Origin: Bipolaris cookei
Taxonomy: Eukaryota; Ascomycota; Dothideomycetes; Pleosporales; Pleosporaceae
Direction: 5' to 3'
Length of the DNA stretch: 64,000 nt
Assembly (NCBI GenBank): GCA_002286855.1
Contig: NRSV01000001.1
Location: forward strand, 248,001 to 312,000
Below the pieces are notes generated by a model that was not told where the DNA came from, searched no databases, and worked only from the letters and a program-made list of their open reading frames with translations. This document shows, one piece after another, positions 31,645 through 45,400 of this stretch. A program made the position numbers and the translations under genes. Each line of letters opens with the position of its first letter. Position 1 is the stretch's first letter.

Positions 31645-34286
31645 TCAAGAGCTCGTGACTCGAGCAATGCTGCTCCCAGAGTTTGCTCTCGCTCGTCCAG
31701 AAGGCCCTCGTGACGAGACAGCGTGACCAGAGGACGAGTTTGGCCGACTGTTACTACGAGGTCGACCAGCCGAACGGCGAGCACTGGATGATACATGGTG
31801 CTCCCCTGATGAGGAATGGTGCCGTCGCTGCAAGGACACAAAGCACAAACACGTCAGATCCACTCGAACCAAAAGCCGTTTCCTGGACAAGAAGAAGACA
31901 GAGAGAGTGAGAAAGTATAAAAAAGACCTAGGAGTCTAGGAATATAATTAAGAGTACACCGATTCGGCCACGCAGAATGCTCATCTCGAGTTCTAGGGAC
32001 TTAAGAATCAACGTACCGAGGTTTGACTGCCTTGACGCTCATAATCTTTCGGCCGCCTGTCTCTAGATGTCGCCCCGTCGTCCTGAAGACGGAGGTTTTC
32101 CAGTCGACCTTGAGCTGAATCGTCCACACGCCCTGACGACTTCTCCGCCGTACCATTTGCGCGTGATTCTGCGAGCTTGGCCAATCTGTCCCAGCGATCT
32201 TGTCGACTTTGCTGCCTTTGTGTCGCGTTATTTTGCGATTCGGCATAGTCGTGCGAGCAGTCATCAAAGAGCTGAGGATTGACTTCCATGAATAGCTTCA
32301 TAGCATTGTATACCATACCGTGAATTGTTCTACACATAATTGTCAGCCTCAAAGACTTTGCTACGACATGGTGCAGCAGCATACCGGTTCCAGTGACCCT
32401 TTGAGTTTTCGTACAATGGTGCAAACATGATTGGCAGAATGACCTCGACGTTGTCGCTGACAAGATTGCAGAAGTATTCGTTATTCCAGAAGTAGAGTGC
32501 TCGCTCTGCAACCTGGAAGTGGGGGCTAGCGACCGACTTGGCTAATTGGTTGAACAGAGGCTCTTGCACCTTTGCGAACTCGGCAGGGTCCATGACCTCA
32601 AAAATGTCTTCAACTTCGTTCAGGAACATGACCTCCTTAGTGCTGTTCACCTTGGGCCAATATCGGAGAAGGCCCAAAACAACCTGCACATGTTAGCCTA
32701 GTCTGCTGGACTGGGCATGTAACCTTACCTCTTCTGTCAAAGCTGCATCCTTTTCCAAGAACTGAACAATGCAGTACGCCAGCTGTGGATGATACATGCT
32801 CAGACTCTTTACCTTGTGCAGCGGAATGAGCACTCTTGTAAGGAAAAGCTTGTGCTCTTCCTTCAAGGGTAGAGCAAAACCGTTAATGATGGAGCCGAGG
32901 ATTTCGAGAAGCTCGGCAATTCCGTTAAATCGTTCGGTCTCGTAAATGAATTGGAAGAAGACATTGTTGATAGACCGACGAATGTAGGAGCGGAGGTTTA
33001 GGAATTTGCCGTATATGCGATGAAGCGTGGTCTTCAAAAAGTCGCGTTCTCTGGGGTCCTCGGAATCGAAAAGCTCAAGTAGCTGGGAAAATTAGCTGCA
33101 GGACTGGTCATTGTAAAAATCAAATACATACGTTGAGCACAAAACTGTGGTCTATGTATGCTTTGGCAATGTTTGTGTTGAAGTCCTGGCTCTCAATGAA
33201 ACGCAGGAAGAATTCGTAGACGACTTGAATGTGTGGCCATGCAACCTCCAATACAGGTTCGTCTTCTTCGGGGTCAAAAGCCTCGCCCTGAGGGTTCATG
33301 GGAGGTGGAATGGGTCGGAACAAATTCTTTGCAAACATTTCCACGACGCGAGGATACATCTTCTCTGTAATTACCTGGCGATTGTTGGCAACGTAGTCGA
33401 GCAACTCGTGCAGGGCTAGGCGCTTGATCTCCTTGGACTTCATATCGCCGCTGGCATCGTTGAAATCGAAGATGATGTTGCATTGGTCGATCTTCTGCAT
33501 GAACAATTCCTCCCGCTTGTTTGGAGGCACCTCGTGGAATCCGGGCAGCTTCTCCAGTTCACGCTGACGCTGATCGGAAATGTCAAAGCGCGACGAATGT
33601 TGCCTCTTTGGGGTCCTTATACCCTCGATATTGTCCTTGGGGGTCGCTTGAAGACGGTCGAATATGCCCGACTTCTGGCCCGCCTTTGGAGGCGCAAGGT
33701 CGCTAGGCATGGTCTCGGCAGCGCCAGGAGGGGGAACGTGCTGCAACAGTACTTAGTCTACGCAGGCCTTCTACATAAGTATGATAAGCAAGAGTACTTA
33801 CAGGAGCGCTCGGGCTGATGACGACGCTCGGCGCCAGGGGCTGCACAAGCCTAGAAGGCGTGCCTGGACCTGCAGCACCAGCATTGCCAGGACCCATCAG
33901 GCCCTGTCCAGCAAATGACTGCGGCCCACCTGCTAGAGAGCCCGACGAAGGCTGCTGGTTCTGTTGTAGCGACCCGAGGTGGGCTGCGGCGCCATCAGTA
34001 GCGGCCTGGCTCTTGCTTCGCGCGTCGGTGAGCTGCGTCTGTGATGAGGAAGGAGTGGCCTGGGCAGAGCCCGAGGGAGAATTCGAGGCACCGAGCGACG
34101 GTGAAGCGGTACCCGAGTTTGAGTCCTTCTTCTTGGACGACTTTCCATCCTTGCTTCGAGAAAGTTGTTCAGACTAGACATGTTAGCCTCCGCGCATAGA
34201 GAGGGGCAGGGCACCGGGCGGTGGCCGCGGCGCAAGGGTCCAGAGAGGAAACGGGGACTTACGACCCTTTGCCGGAAACCCTTCAT
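31645..34286 (-). CDS. RTS1: PP2A B56-type regulatory subunit (Rts1/ParA)
   Basis: Seven exons (34286-34263, 34173-33802, 33740-33132, 33082-32729, 32683-32385, 32329-32017, 31827-31645) close to 717 aa, near yeast Rts1 (757). The subunit directs protein phosphatase 2A to substrates in the cell cycle, septation and stress. A low-complexity Ser/Gly/Pro/Gln N-terminus (about 200 aa) precedes the B56 HEAT-like core: LPGFHEVPPNKREELF, WPHIQVVYEFFLRF, DPRERDFLKTTLHRIYGKF, the long block around LEILGSIINGFALPLKEEHK, and YFWNNEY. The tail is charged, then Ser/Arg-rich. Exon 1 is only 24 nt (MKGFRQRV). The last intron (189 nt) is the least certain; if retained, the protein ends QTSVR at 32008. A nearer acceptor gives a longer tail. 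Confidence 0.92.
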
Positions 34287-35169
34287 GATTGTGCAGGAGC
34301 GCTTATGGCCAGGTCAAGCGCTGCGGAGGTGTCTGCGGAGACAGGCGTCCGAAATTGAGGCGGGCCTCTGGGCGTGTATCGAGGGGGGTCGCAATCCAAG
34401 AGCGCCAATGGGGTGCCAGAAGAGGAGCGCAAGCAGGGGAAATGACGACTGGGCAGGCGTGCAAGTCAGGTCGACATGGAGAACGAGGGGACGCGTGAGA
34501 TGGTGGATGGAGGCTAGTGTGTAGCCGTCTTGGGATGCAGCACGGGGAGTCGGTGGAGGGCAGAGCTCGCGAGAGGGGGGATGGAACAGAAGGCAGCTGA
34601 AGGTAGCCCCAACAACGGCGTGGTGAGGTAGAGGCGAACCGGCAGAGAGAGCAAGGCGTGTAACTGAAGAGCTGGAGATGAGAGACTGAGCAGGTCGTCA
34701 ACTGACAACTCAGGGCTGCTGCCAGACAGACGGCGTCGAGTGATTCGCGCTAGCCGTCCCGTAGCGAGGCCGTGCGTTTGGGATCTTGAGAGCCCCGCTG
34801 CCGCCCGTCACGACATCATACACCTGGACAGCACATGTACATACACACGGCCATGCGGCGACGGGCGCTTTGAGAGACGCGAGCAAGGGAGAGAGAGACA
34901 ATACAAATAGTCGACAAATAGGCTTTGGCGGCTTTGCATGGCTGCACGTCACCTGATCACCCGCGCCCACAGTGAGCCATAGCCAGATCCCCGGCACCAT
35001 ATATAGTAGAGGGACGCTGCAAACGGGTCCTCGCATGCTCAGGGTCTGTGTGTGCGCCCTATTTGATAGTACTTCTGCCGTGCTCGGGCAGACTCTGCAA
35101 ACACAACCACACGAGAGACTGCGTGTATACTCTGTGCCTTGTGAACAAAAAAATCAATTGCAGTGCGCC
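34287..35169. other. Divergent promoter region of RTS1 and TFC1
   Basis: This 883-bp stretch lies between two divergent starts. No gene is seen. It must hold both promoters; I could not assign specific factor sites with confidence. Confidence 0.5.
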
Positions 35170-37274
35170 ATGAGCGACGAACAACCCACGCGCACTGCAA
35201 ACGATGAAAGTCAGCATACATCGTGGCTGCCTATTCCATCACGCGCCATCTCGGTTGTCGAGCATCCAGCCATCATCAAGAACGTGGAAAAGGGCATTGC
35301 CTCGTTGGGCGGGCCCGTCAAGCTGAGCAAGGTCAGCAGAAGTCTTTGTACAACTCCATGCCACACCCGCATGCTAACACGTGACCCTAGGGCCTGCGAT
35401 CGACACTGGAAACGACCGTTAATGCTGAGGGCGACGATGAACTTAAGAAGCTCATCTCTGTCTCTCTTCGTCCCGACGACCCCTTCGCGAAGCGTTTGCT
35501 ATCCACCCCGGTGCGAACCAACAACCTACTCCTAAAAGTCACAGTCCCCAAACGAACAGGTCGCAAACGAAAGCGCGGCACTACGGGGCCCTTTCTTGCT
35601 GAAGAAGACATAGCCCATGACAGCAACCAGAAATATGTCGATGCGCCAACAATCTACAGAAGTATCCAAGACAATCCATCCACACACAAGATTGCTCTTG
35701 TTGGTGTGGTTGACGAGACTCACCGGTTCAGGAGTAGGTGTCAACTCCCTGACCACGTCTGGTATCTGGGGCTGACTACTTAGACATGCCTGACTTGCAG
35801 TATGCCGCTTCTCACAGCGACACAATGGTCGGCTTGCGTGATCATATTCTTTCCAGACGGTGTAAGATTAGCCCAAGTAGCCCCGGGACTTGACTGACAT
35901 TATTTTTTTAGATGACAAAGTAAAGAACTACAACATCAATACAGCAGCCGGTGCAGATATCACCAAGACTGTCGGTCCATCTGCAGAGTTTCTGCAGATG
36001 CCAATTGCTTTCAACTACCGGTATGGTTGCAATTCTGCGGACCCAACGTTTACTGACTCCTAGCTAGTTTCCAGCAAAACTCCAACGTCAAATACACTGA
36101 CCAAGGTGTTGTCAATGTGCAGAGAAGTTTGTCTTACAACGCATACACCATTGTTAAACCTACCGACGAGCATGTGCCAACTGGACCGGGACCCAACCTA
36201 CCTGCAGAGAGGGATCTCACGCCTTATATGCAGTCACTGATTGCCAACATCAGAGCCCTGCTCCTTGAAAGACCCATTGTTACTCGCCAACTCCTGTACA
36301 ACAGGCTCGGGTGGAGCAAGCGAACCAAGCTCCGGCAAGCAGCTATATACTGTGGGTATTTCTTCGAGAGTGGACCCTGGCGAGAAGCACTGGTGCGCTG
36401 GGGGGTTGACCCTCGTAAAGACCCTGAATACCGTAAATACCAAACAGTGTCTTTTCTATCATACCTCAAATCGGGTATATCAAAACACCATGCAGTTTTC
36501 GACCAGCACGTCATGAAGCTAGCCAAGATGTCTCCTGAAGAGCTGGAGTCTGAGCACACTTTTGACGGTGTTCATGTCTCACAAACTGGAAACCTGTTCC
36601 AATTCTGCGATATCACCGACCCTCTGATTTCGAAAATTCTTTCTACAAAGGATATCAGGACGACGTGTGCACCGACCTTCCAAGGATGGTATCATGTGGG
36701 GACATGGGCTAAAGCGACGGTAATACTAAAGGATAAGATGAACACAATCATTGGTGGTGAGAAACCAGATGACGCAATATACCAGCGTATTGTCAATTGG
36801 CCTGAACTATGGGATGACAAGGAAATGGCAGCTCAATATAAAGCAGAGATCGATGACCGCCAGATACACCAAGAGAAGAGGAGAGAGCATCAGGTTATGC
36901 ACAACGTCCGTTGGGCTGCAAGAAACCCGCGGTACACTTTTGAGAAGATGGAAGCAGAAAACGAACAGGAAAAACAAGTAAATGATGCTGAAAATTTGGA
37001 AGACGTTGATGTTCCTGAAGACATGACAGAAGATCCCGTCATGGCTGACACGGTTTTGGATGCAGACCTCGACGCAAATGACAAAGGTGCTGACGAAGGT
37101 GGCGAGGGTGATGATGGCGATTATGAAGACGAAGAAGATGCGATGCAAGATGATGAGCCAGACGATGGCATATATGGGAGCTCAGATGATGAAGACGATA
37201 ATGATAGCCCTATCATGTCTGTTCAAGCCACATCCGAGGGGCCTGCGCCTTTTGGAGGATACTACAGGGTATAG
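35170..37274 (+). CDS. TFC1: TFIIIC subunit tau95 (Tfc1/Sfc1)
   Basis: Five exons (35170-35331, 35391-35733, 35784-35861, 35912-36020, 36068-37274) encode 632 aa. Tau95 is the subunit of RNA polymerase III factor TFIIIC that helps bind the A box of tRNA genes and dimerises with tau55. The N-terminal dimerisation block is clear (ISVVEHPAIIKNVEKGIASL, then LRPDDPFAKRLLSTPVRTNN). The DNA-binding part follows, with RPIVTRQLLYNRLGW, YCGYFFESGPWREALVRWGV and FQGWYHVGTWAKA. The last 90 residues are a strongly acidic Asp/Glu tail, usual in this family. The first donor (GTCAGC) is slightly unusual, but its frame join KLSK-GLRSTLE fits. It is divergent from RTS1. Confidence 0.92.
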
Positions 37275-37759
37275 GAGACACAACATAATGCCCATAGATA
37301 TTAGTGAGGCATGGAGTGCATTGTGTTCTTCACTGATATTGAGCTATTGTGATTTTTACTTGAAAATGATTCTTTCATTGACGAGCTGGTTGCTGTGAAG
37401 CCCCACACACAGGTTGGGAACACGTAAATTATAAACAGCGCGCTCAAATTCAACGGAGCGCCGCAACATCAATAATTCCTTGATATTCATCTAGATCAAG
37501 GGAACAAGCTTCCTTGGTACACAGTATATGCATGCGGGGTGTAGGGAATATGCTTTCAGCCTTGGGTATAGTAAGAGCGACCCACTTTTCCATGCTTGGC
37601 TTGGGTGCAACTCGGATCGTCTGAGCTTTCGTTTTCATAACCTCACGCGAAATCGCACCACCACCGACATCACCCCTCGTCCACGCAACGCCGGCTCAAC
37701 CGTCCAGTAGCCTCCCTCATCACCTCGAAAAGCTAGCCTTCAGCTAATTGAACCGCACC
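37275..37759. other. TFC1 3' flank and COX6 promoter
   Basis: A 485-bp stretch between two plus-strand genes. The last 130 bp are pyrimidine-rich, as in a fungal core promoter. No gene seen. Confidence 0.5.
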
Positions 37760-38567
37760 ATGTTCATGCGCGCCGCGTCAAAGGTCAGCCGAGTGGCAGT
37801 CCCGGCCTACCGAGCACCTACCGTTGCATTGAACGCTCAGCGTACCTTCTCGCAGTCTGCTATCCGAAAGAGTGATGCGCACGCCGAGGAGACGTTTGAG
37901 GAGTTTACCGCCAGGTACGAGGAATCCATGGAGGGGCTCGGACGATTGGGAAGAAATAGTGGGACCACGGACAACGGACAGCCATTGGGTTCAATTGACC
38001 GCATCTAGAGCTGCAGCGCTGACTTTTGTGTCTTCATTGCAGGTACGAGAAGGAATTTGAGAAAGTCAATGATGTTTTTGAGCTTCAGGTATGTTTTTTG
38101 AGCCTCAGCATACGGCCCGCACCGGTATCACCCGAGCTGCATTGAGCCAGCTGGTGGACTGCTGTGAACGAGAGCTGTGCGCTAACACATTGCAGCGAAA
38201 CCTGAACAACTGCTTCGCCTACGATCTCGTTCCCTCTCCCGCAGTTATCACTGCCGCTCTCCGCGCTGCCAGGCGTGTCAATGACTTCCCCTCGGCTGTC
38301 CGAGTTTTTGAGGGTAAGTTTCTCACTATACCCCGCGCATGTGTATCTGGGCGGTTCAAATAGTGGCGGGGCATGGAACATGTCACAAGATGATGCGACT
38401 TTGGGGTGTGACCAGCCATGGAGCTTTGATTACTAACATACGTCACAGGTATCAAGTTCAAGGTGGAGAACAAGGGCCAATATGCCGAGTACCTTCAGGA
38501 GCTTGAGCCGATACGCGAGGAGCTTGGTATTCCCCTCAAGGAGACTCTCTACCCCGAAGAGAAGTAG
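37760..38567 (+). CDS. COX6: Cytochrome c oxidase subunit 6 (COX5A family), mitochondrial
   Basis: Four exons (37760-37914, 38043-38088, 38196-38313, 38449-38567) encode 145 aa, as expected for yeast Cox6 / animal COX5A. This nuclear-encoded subunit of respiratory complex IV lies on the matrix side. The first 36 or so residues form a basic, acid-free presequence (MFMRAASKVSRVAVPAYRAP) ending near RTFSQSA. The mature part has EEFTARYEKEFEKVNDVFEL, NNCFAYDLVPSPAVITAALR, FPSAVRVFEGIKFKVENK and a C-terminus LKETLYPEEK, all family marks. The 46-nt second exon is bounded by clean splice sites. The start is the first ATG after a pyrimidine-rich leader. Confidence 0.95.
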
Positions 38568-39435
38568 ATTGCAGGCTGGTATGCTCGCTATCCGATTATC
38601 TCCTTCTTGACATCGAATACTTCGGAGCGCCCAATGTAAATGCCATATTTCAATTTCTTTTACTAGACAGAGGACCGGAAGCGAATGTGGCCTGTATAAC
38701 TGTGTGATGTATTGCAGCATGAATGGTGGTCAACGTATGCCAAGGCGGGTTGTGGTGATGCACAGTGCAGATATTTAGATGCAACAGGTAGATGGAAAGA
38801 GTTTTGCAAGTTCAAATACTCTTGGGTCATGTTCTATGTCTTTGTATTTTGTGGTGCATGTGTGGTAGTATAACTACCATGTATCCTCGTTGGAACATAC
38901 AAATATCTTTGGTCAGGATTGCAGTCATCACACTTGCCGGCGAACACGATAGGCTCAATGCCACAGACCGGGGATTTGTAAACGCCGATGACGCTAAGCC
39001 CAACCCGTACAGATGCAGGGGCAAAGCAGCCCAATCAGCGGCAAGCAGCCACGGAACTTGCCGGTTCAGAGTCCACGGCATTCCCACCTCTGCAACCGGT
39101 CGTCAGTTGAGTGCTCTGCAGAGCTCAAGACGCGACCTCAACCAGCACCTGCTGGACGCGCCCTCCCACCCCACCACCAGTCCTCGTTTTCTCATAACGA
39201 TTTTAATGACCAACCGGGCTGTCTAGCCCATTCCTTCTTTTTCATATTTTAATATTCCCCATTGCAGCCACCTGCCGCTGTTCTTGTACACAACTGCGCC
39301 GTTACCAGAGCAAATGCGCCTGCCTTCTGCCACACCGGCCGCGCAACCCACAGAGTAAACACGACACTGTACGGCGCAGCCCGAGAGGTCTCCAAATAAG
39401 GGGAGTAGCAGCTGTGGGCTGCAAACATCCTCGTC
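38568..39435. other. COX6 3' flank and TRA1 promoter
   Basis: An 868-bp stretch between tandem plus-strand genes. No gene is seen. Short open frames on both strands lack any family character. Confidence 0.45.
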
Positions 39436-42400
39436 ATGGCGTCTCACAACTTTGAGGCCATGGCCTCTAAACTGGACGACCCTAACTCTGGTACGAGACA
39501 TTTTAGACCCTACAAGCATGATCGCACGCGGTCGCGCATATTAAGAAACTTGAACAGAGGCTGACTGTGGCGCAGATCTGAGAGCAAAGGGCACCCAGGC
39601 CATTGAAATCCGGGATAACATTGAGAGCTACTGCCAAGGACCGCAGTACAGCGCATTCCTGAACCACCTGGTTCCCGTGCTTCTCAAGATACTCGATGGC
39701 AACCCAGTCTTCATATCCACATCGCCCGAACAGGTGAGCGCAAAATCCGTAGCAATAGGATAGCCCTCTGACTCAGAAACAGCGGATACGAAATTGCATC
39801 CTCGAAATCCTGCACCGCCTGCCTATGAACCCAACCGAGGCGATCGAACCGCATGCGGCCAAGATTGTGGATAAGCTCATGAGTCTGGTCAAGCTGGAAA
39901 ATGAAGACAATGCGGTTCTGTGCATGAAGACCATTATGGATTTCCAGCGCCACCAAACCAAAGCCCTCGCGGACCGCGTTCAGCCTTTCCTTGACCTGAT
40001 CCAAGAAATGTTTGAGACAATGGAACAAGCCGTGCACGACACATTCGATAGCAGCGCGCCTGCGTCAACCTCGTCAGGCGTCCCCTCGACCCCGAACAAT
40101 CACCAGTTTTCGCAATCTCCTCGTCCCAGTTCGCCGGCAACCGCGCTGAGTTCCGGCTCCGCGGGCGATCTTGGCTCGGAGCACCAACAGACGCGTATGC
40201 TGCTCAAGGGGATGCAGTCGTTCAAGGTTCTCGCAGAGTGCCCAATCATTGTGGTATCGCTATTTCAGGCCTACAGGAACTGCGTGAACAAGAATGTAAA
40301 GCTCTTCGTTCCGCTCATCAAAAATGTGCTTTTGCTCCAGGCGAAGCCGCAAGAGAAGGCGCATGAGGAGGCCAAGGCTCAGGGCAAGATTTTTACTGGC
40401 GTCAGCAAGGAGATTCGGAATCGAGCCGCTTTTGGCGATTTCATCACAGCTCAAGTTAAGACCATGAGCTTCCTGGCCTATCTCCTCAGAGTCTACGCAA
40501 ATCAACTGAATGACTTCTTACCAACATTACCGGATATCGTTGTGCGTCTGCTCAAAGACTGTCCGCGAGAAAAGTCGGGTGCGCGGAAGGAGTTACTGGT
40601 AGCTATACGGCATATCATTAACTTCAACTTTCGCAAAATCTTTCTGAAAAAGATTGACGAGCTGCTGGATGAGAGGACCTTGATTGGAGACGGACTTACC
40701 GTGTACGAAACCATGCGCCCGCTTGCTTATAGTATGCTTGCAGATCTCATCCACCATTTACGAGATTCGCTTTCCAAAGAACAGATTCGTCGGACGGTCG
40801 AGGTGTACACAAAAAACCTGCACGATAGCTTTCCGGGGACCAGTTTTCAGACCATGAGTGCTAAACTGCTTCTGAACATGGCAGAGTGCATCGCAAAACT
40901 AGAGCCCAAGGAAGATGCTCGGTACTTCTTGATCATGATTCTCAATGCCATTGGGGACAAATTTGCTGCTATGAACCGCCAGTATCACAACGCTGTCAAA
41001 CTCTCCGCACAGTACAGTCAACCATCAATCGATGCGACTGACGAAAATCACATGGCCGTTCAAGACAATCCCCCAGACTGGGATGAGATTGACATCTTCA
41101 ACGCGACGCCCATTAAGACATCGAATCCCCGAGACCGAAGTTCTGATCCGATTGCTGACAACAAGTTCCTGTTCAAGAATCTATTGCACGGGCTCAAAAA
41201 TCTCTTCTACCAGCTGCGAGCGTGCAATCCTGCCAAGATCAAAGAAGAGATTGACCCAGCGAATGCGTCGGCCAATTGGCATGAAGTGTCCTTTGGCTAC
41301 AACGCCGAAGAGGTCGAGGTTCTCATTAAACTTTTCCGTGAAGGTGCCAAGGCGTTCCGTTATTATGGCACCGACAAGGCGCCCGAGACTCAAGGAATGT
41401 CACCAGGAGATCTCATGGGCAACCAGCATATGATGTCGAGCGGCAAAGAAGAGAAGGATCTACTGGAGACATTTGCGACAGTTTTCCACCACATTGACCC
41501 AGCCACATTCCACGAAGTGTTTTCATCCGAGATACCCCATTTGTACGATATGATGTTTGATCACCCGGCATTGCTTCACGTTCCACAATTTCTTCTTGCT
41601 TCCGAGGCCACATCCCCCAGTTTTTCGGGCATGTTGCTACAGTTCCTCATGGATCGGATTGAAGAGGTTGGCACTGCAGATGTCAAGAAGTCATCCATTA
41701 TGCTTCGCCTCTTCAAATTGTCGTTTATGGCAGTCACACTCTTTTCCGCTCAAAACGAGCAAGTCCTCTTGCCGCACGTCAGCAAGATCATTACAAAGTC
41801 CATTCAGCTATCAACGACTGCCGAGGAGCCCATGAACTATTTCCTGCTGCTCAGGTCGCTCTTTAGGAGTATTGGCGGTGGTAGGTTCGAGCATCTATAC
41901 AAGGAGATTCTTCCCCTTCTAGAGATGTTGCTGGATGTTCTCAACAACCTTTTATTGACAGCGCGCAAGCCTGCAGAAAGAGATTTATTCGTTGAGCTTT
42001 CTCTTACGGTACCTGCGAGATTGAGTAACCTTCTACCACATCTTAGCTACCTGATGAGACCGCTGGTCGTTGCTTTGCGAGCTGGATCTGATCTTGTGGG
42101 TCAAGGGCTTCGGACTCTGGAGCTTTGCGTGGATAACCTCACCGCGGACTACTTGGATCCTATCATGGCGCCTGTGATTGATGAATTAATGGCTGCTCTA
42201 TGGGAGCATCTCAAGCCGAATCCATATAGCCACTTTCATGCCCATACGACAATGCGCATCCTTGGTAAACTCGGCGGCCGCAACCGCAAATTCATCACGG
42301 GACCACCAGAGCTCAACTTCAAGCCGTATTCGGACGATCAATCCTCTATCGACATACGTCTCATTGGATCAACCAAAGACAGAGCGTTTCCTGCCGCAAT

Positions 42401-45400
42401 TGGAATTGACACCGCAATCGGAAAGCTCTACGAGGTCCCCAAGACGCCAGCGGCCAAGAAGTCGGATACATTCCACAAGCAACAGGCCTTCCGCCTCATC
42501 ACAGCCCACACAAAGCTTCTGGTTGGCTTCGACAGCTTACCTGAGGACTTTGCACAGCTGGTCCGCCTGCAAGCTAACGACTTGTGTGCCAAGAAGTTCG
42601 ATGCCGGTTACGACATTCTCACTGCGTCAGAGCGCGAGAAGTCAATCACCAAGAAGAGCGTGGAGCAGGAGACTTTGAAGAAGTTGCTGAAGGCTTGTAT
42701 CTTCGCTGTGTCTATACCTGAGTTGAAGTCTGATGCTGAGGCTCTGGTGAATAACTTGGCGAAGCATTTCACGCTCCTGGAACTCGGAACCCAGTTCGCA
42801 ACGCTCAAACACAAGACAAAGCCGTTTGATGTCCATTCGGGCGAGGGACCCGTCGTGATCGAAACTGACGTTGTTTCGGAAGCCATCGGCGAATCCCTAG
42901 CTTCAGAGCATGCTGCTGTGCGCGACGCTGCGGAACAAGTCATCATAACCATGCGCGATGCTACGAAAGCCATCTTTGGAAATGACGGCTCTCTCGACAA
43001 GTTTGTCTTCTTCACTGAGCTTTCCAGCACCTTCTGCCACAACTGCCATGCGGATGACTGGTTCATGAAGTCTGGTGGAACTCGCGGTATTGAGATCATG
43101 ATCAAGCAACTAGGGCTTCCTCAGACCTGGTTGGTGCCTCGCCATTTTGAGCTTGTCCGAGCTTTGAACTTTGTCATGAAGGACATGCCCATCGATCTGG
43201 ACGCGAAAACGCGCATTCAAGCAGAAGGACTTATCCAAGATCTCATCCAGCGATGTCACAAGAAGATCAAGAAAGAAGACTTTGATAAGGGCAACAACAT
43301 TACGCTGAGGCTTTGTCAACAGCTCGTGGGTGATTTGTCGCACATGAACAAAAATGTGCGGGATGCGACACAGAAGGCTTTCCAAGTGCTCTCCGATGTC
43401 ACTGAACTGAGCGTGAGCGACCTCATCACACCCGTTAAAGACAGGCTCATTCTGCCCATTTGGACAAAGCCACTCCGAGCGTTGCCCTTCAGCATTCAGA
43501 TTGCCTACATCGACGCCATCACCTTCTGCCTGAAGCTTAAGAACAACATCCTCGAGTTTAATGAGCAATTGACAAGGTTGCTTATGGAGTCTCTCGCACT
43601 AGCAGACGCCGAAGACGAACACCTTGCGAGTAAACCCTTTGAGCAAAGGAACGCCGATCACATTATCAATCTGCGCGTAGCCTGTATTCGACTTCTCTCC
43701 ACTGCACAGAGTTTTCCCGAGTTCAGCACTACCCCACCAAACCAGACGTTCCTCCGCATCATCGCTGTCTTCTTCAAGTGTCTCTACTCAAAGTCCCCTG
43801 AGGTCATCGAGGCAGCCAACATTGGACTTTCGGGCGTCATCTCAGCGACGAACAAGCTACCCAAAGATGTGCTTCAAAGCGGACTTCGACCTATTTTGGT
43901 CAATCTCCAGGACCCACGAAAGCTTTCTGTCGAAAACCTTGATGGTCTTGCCCGTTTGCTAAAGCTGCTCACGAACTACTTTAAAGTGGAGATTGGAACA
44001 CGTCTTCTTGACCATCTCAAGAGCATCGCCGATCAAAACAGTCTTCAGAAGATCTCATTCACCATGATTGAGCAGAATTCTAAGATGAAGATTGTGACTG
44101 GCATCTTCAACATCTTCCATCTGTTGCCACCGGCGGCTGCTACATTCTTGAAGCAGATCATCGAAAAGGTTATCGAGTTGGAGAGTGCGCTCAGGAGGAC
44201 GCATTACAGTCCGTTCAGGGAACCCTTGATCAAGTACCTGTGCATGTACCCGAAGGAAGCCTGGGACCATTTTGCCCCCAATCTGAAGGATCACACCCAA
44301 GGACGCTTCTTTGCCCAGCTGCTTCAAAACCCGGCGAGTGAGGCTCTCCGCAAGCAGGTCACAGAAGATGTTCCAGGTTTCTTGAATGCTATTAACCCAG
44401 AGGGTACCGATAAGGAGAAATGCCAAGCTCAGCTCAATGGTATACACATTGCCTATGCTCTGTGCCAATGCGAAGAGACTGGCAAGTGGCTTATTTCAGA
44501 CGCAGAGCTACGTAAAGGACTTTTCGAAGCGGCTCGATCGTTGGAAAAGAAGCTTAGAGCAAACACCCTCGACGCGGAACTGCGCTTGGCAACTGAACAG
44601 GCTGGCGACCAGATCATGATCATCTTTACTACGTACCTCAAGCATGAGCCGAGCAGTCTGGATTTTTTCTTTGAACTTGTCGACGCTGTCACATCCGAGG
44701 AGTTCAAGGCTTCTCCACGCTTGTTTGACTTTATCTACGAGCAAATCATTTCCAGCGACTCTGCGGATTACTGGAAGACGATCGTGAACAAGTGCATCGA
44801 CCTTTATACATCACGCAATTCGTCACAAAAGACAAAGACTTTCATCTTCCGGCACATTGTCAATCCCATCTTTGCCATGGATGTAAAGCGCAACTGGGAA
44901 GCCTTGTTTGACCAGAAAGGCAAGGGTACCAAGTTTATGGATAAGGCTATGACCGAAACCATCCATAGCCGGCTGTGGAAGCCACAATCTACGCTCGAGC
45001 TTTCAGAAGACACTGCGCAGCTTGGTGTGGATCATTCACGTATGGAGCTTCTCCAACTTACCACTCTGCTCCTAAAACACTACCCTGGCATGATCCAAGA
45101 AGCCCGTAAAGATGTCATCAAGTTCGCCTGGAACTACATCAAGCTCGAAGACATCATTAATAAGTACGCTGCTTATGTGCTTATCGCCTTTTTCATCGCC
45201 GCTTTCGACACACCTGTTAAGATTGCTGTGCAAGTCTACCAAGCCCTGCTCAAGGCGCATCAGAATGAAGGTCGTTCACTTGTGATGCAAGCGCTTGAAC
45301 TTATGGCTCCTGTCTTGAAGAAGCGGATGCCGGTATTGCCTGGATCAGACTCCAAGATGCCTCGCTGGATTCAATTCCCTCGCAAGATTCTCTCAGAGGA

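Noticed and set aside
34303..34708. Minus-strand open frames upstream of RTS1
   Set aside because: Low-complexity Ser/Leu/Pro in a promoter region without matching splice sites.
39771..39782. Earlier acceptor (CTCAG at 39775) for the second TRA1 intron
   Set aside because: It keeps frame but adds Lys-Gln, whereas the AG at 39782 gives PEQRIRNC, which fits Tra1 better.
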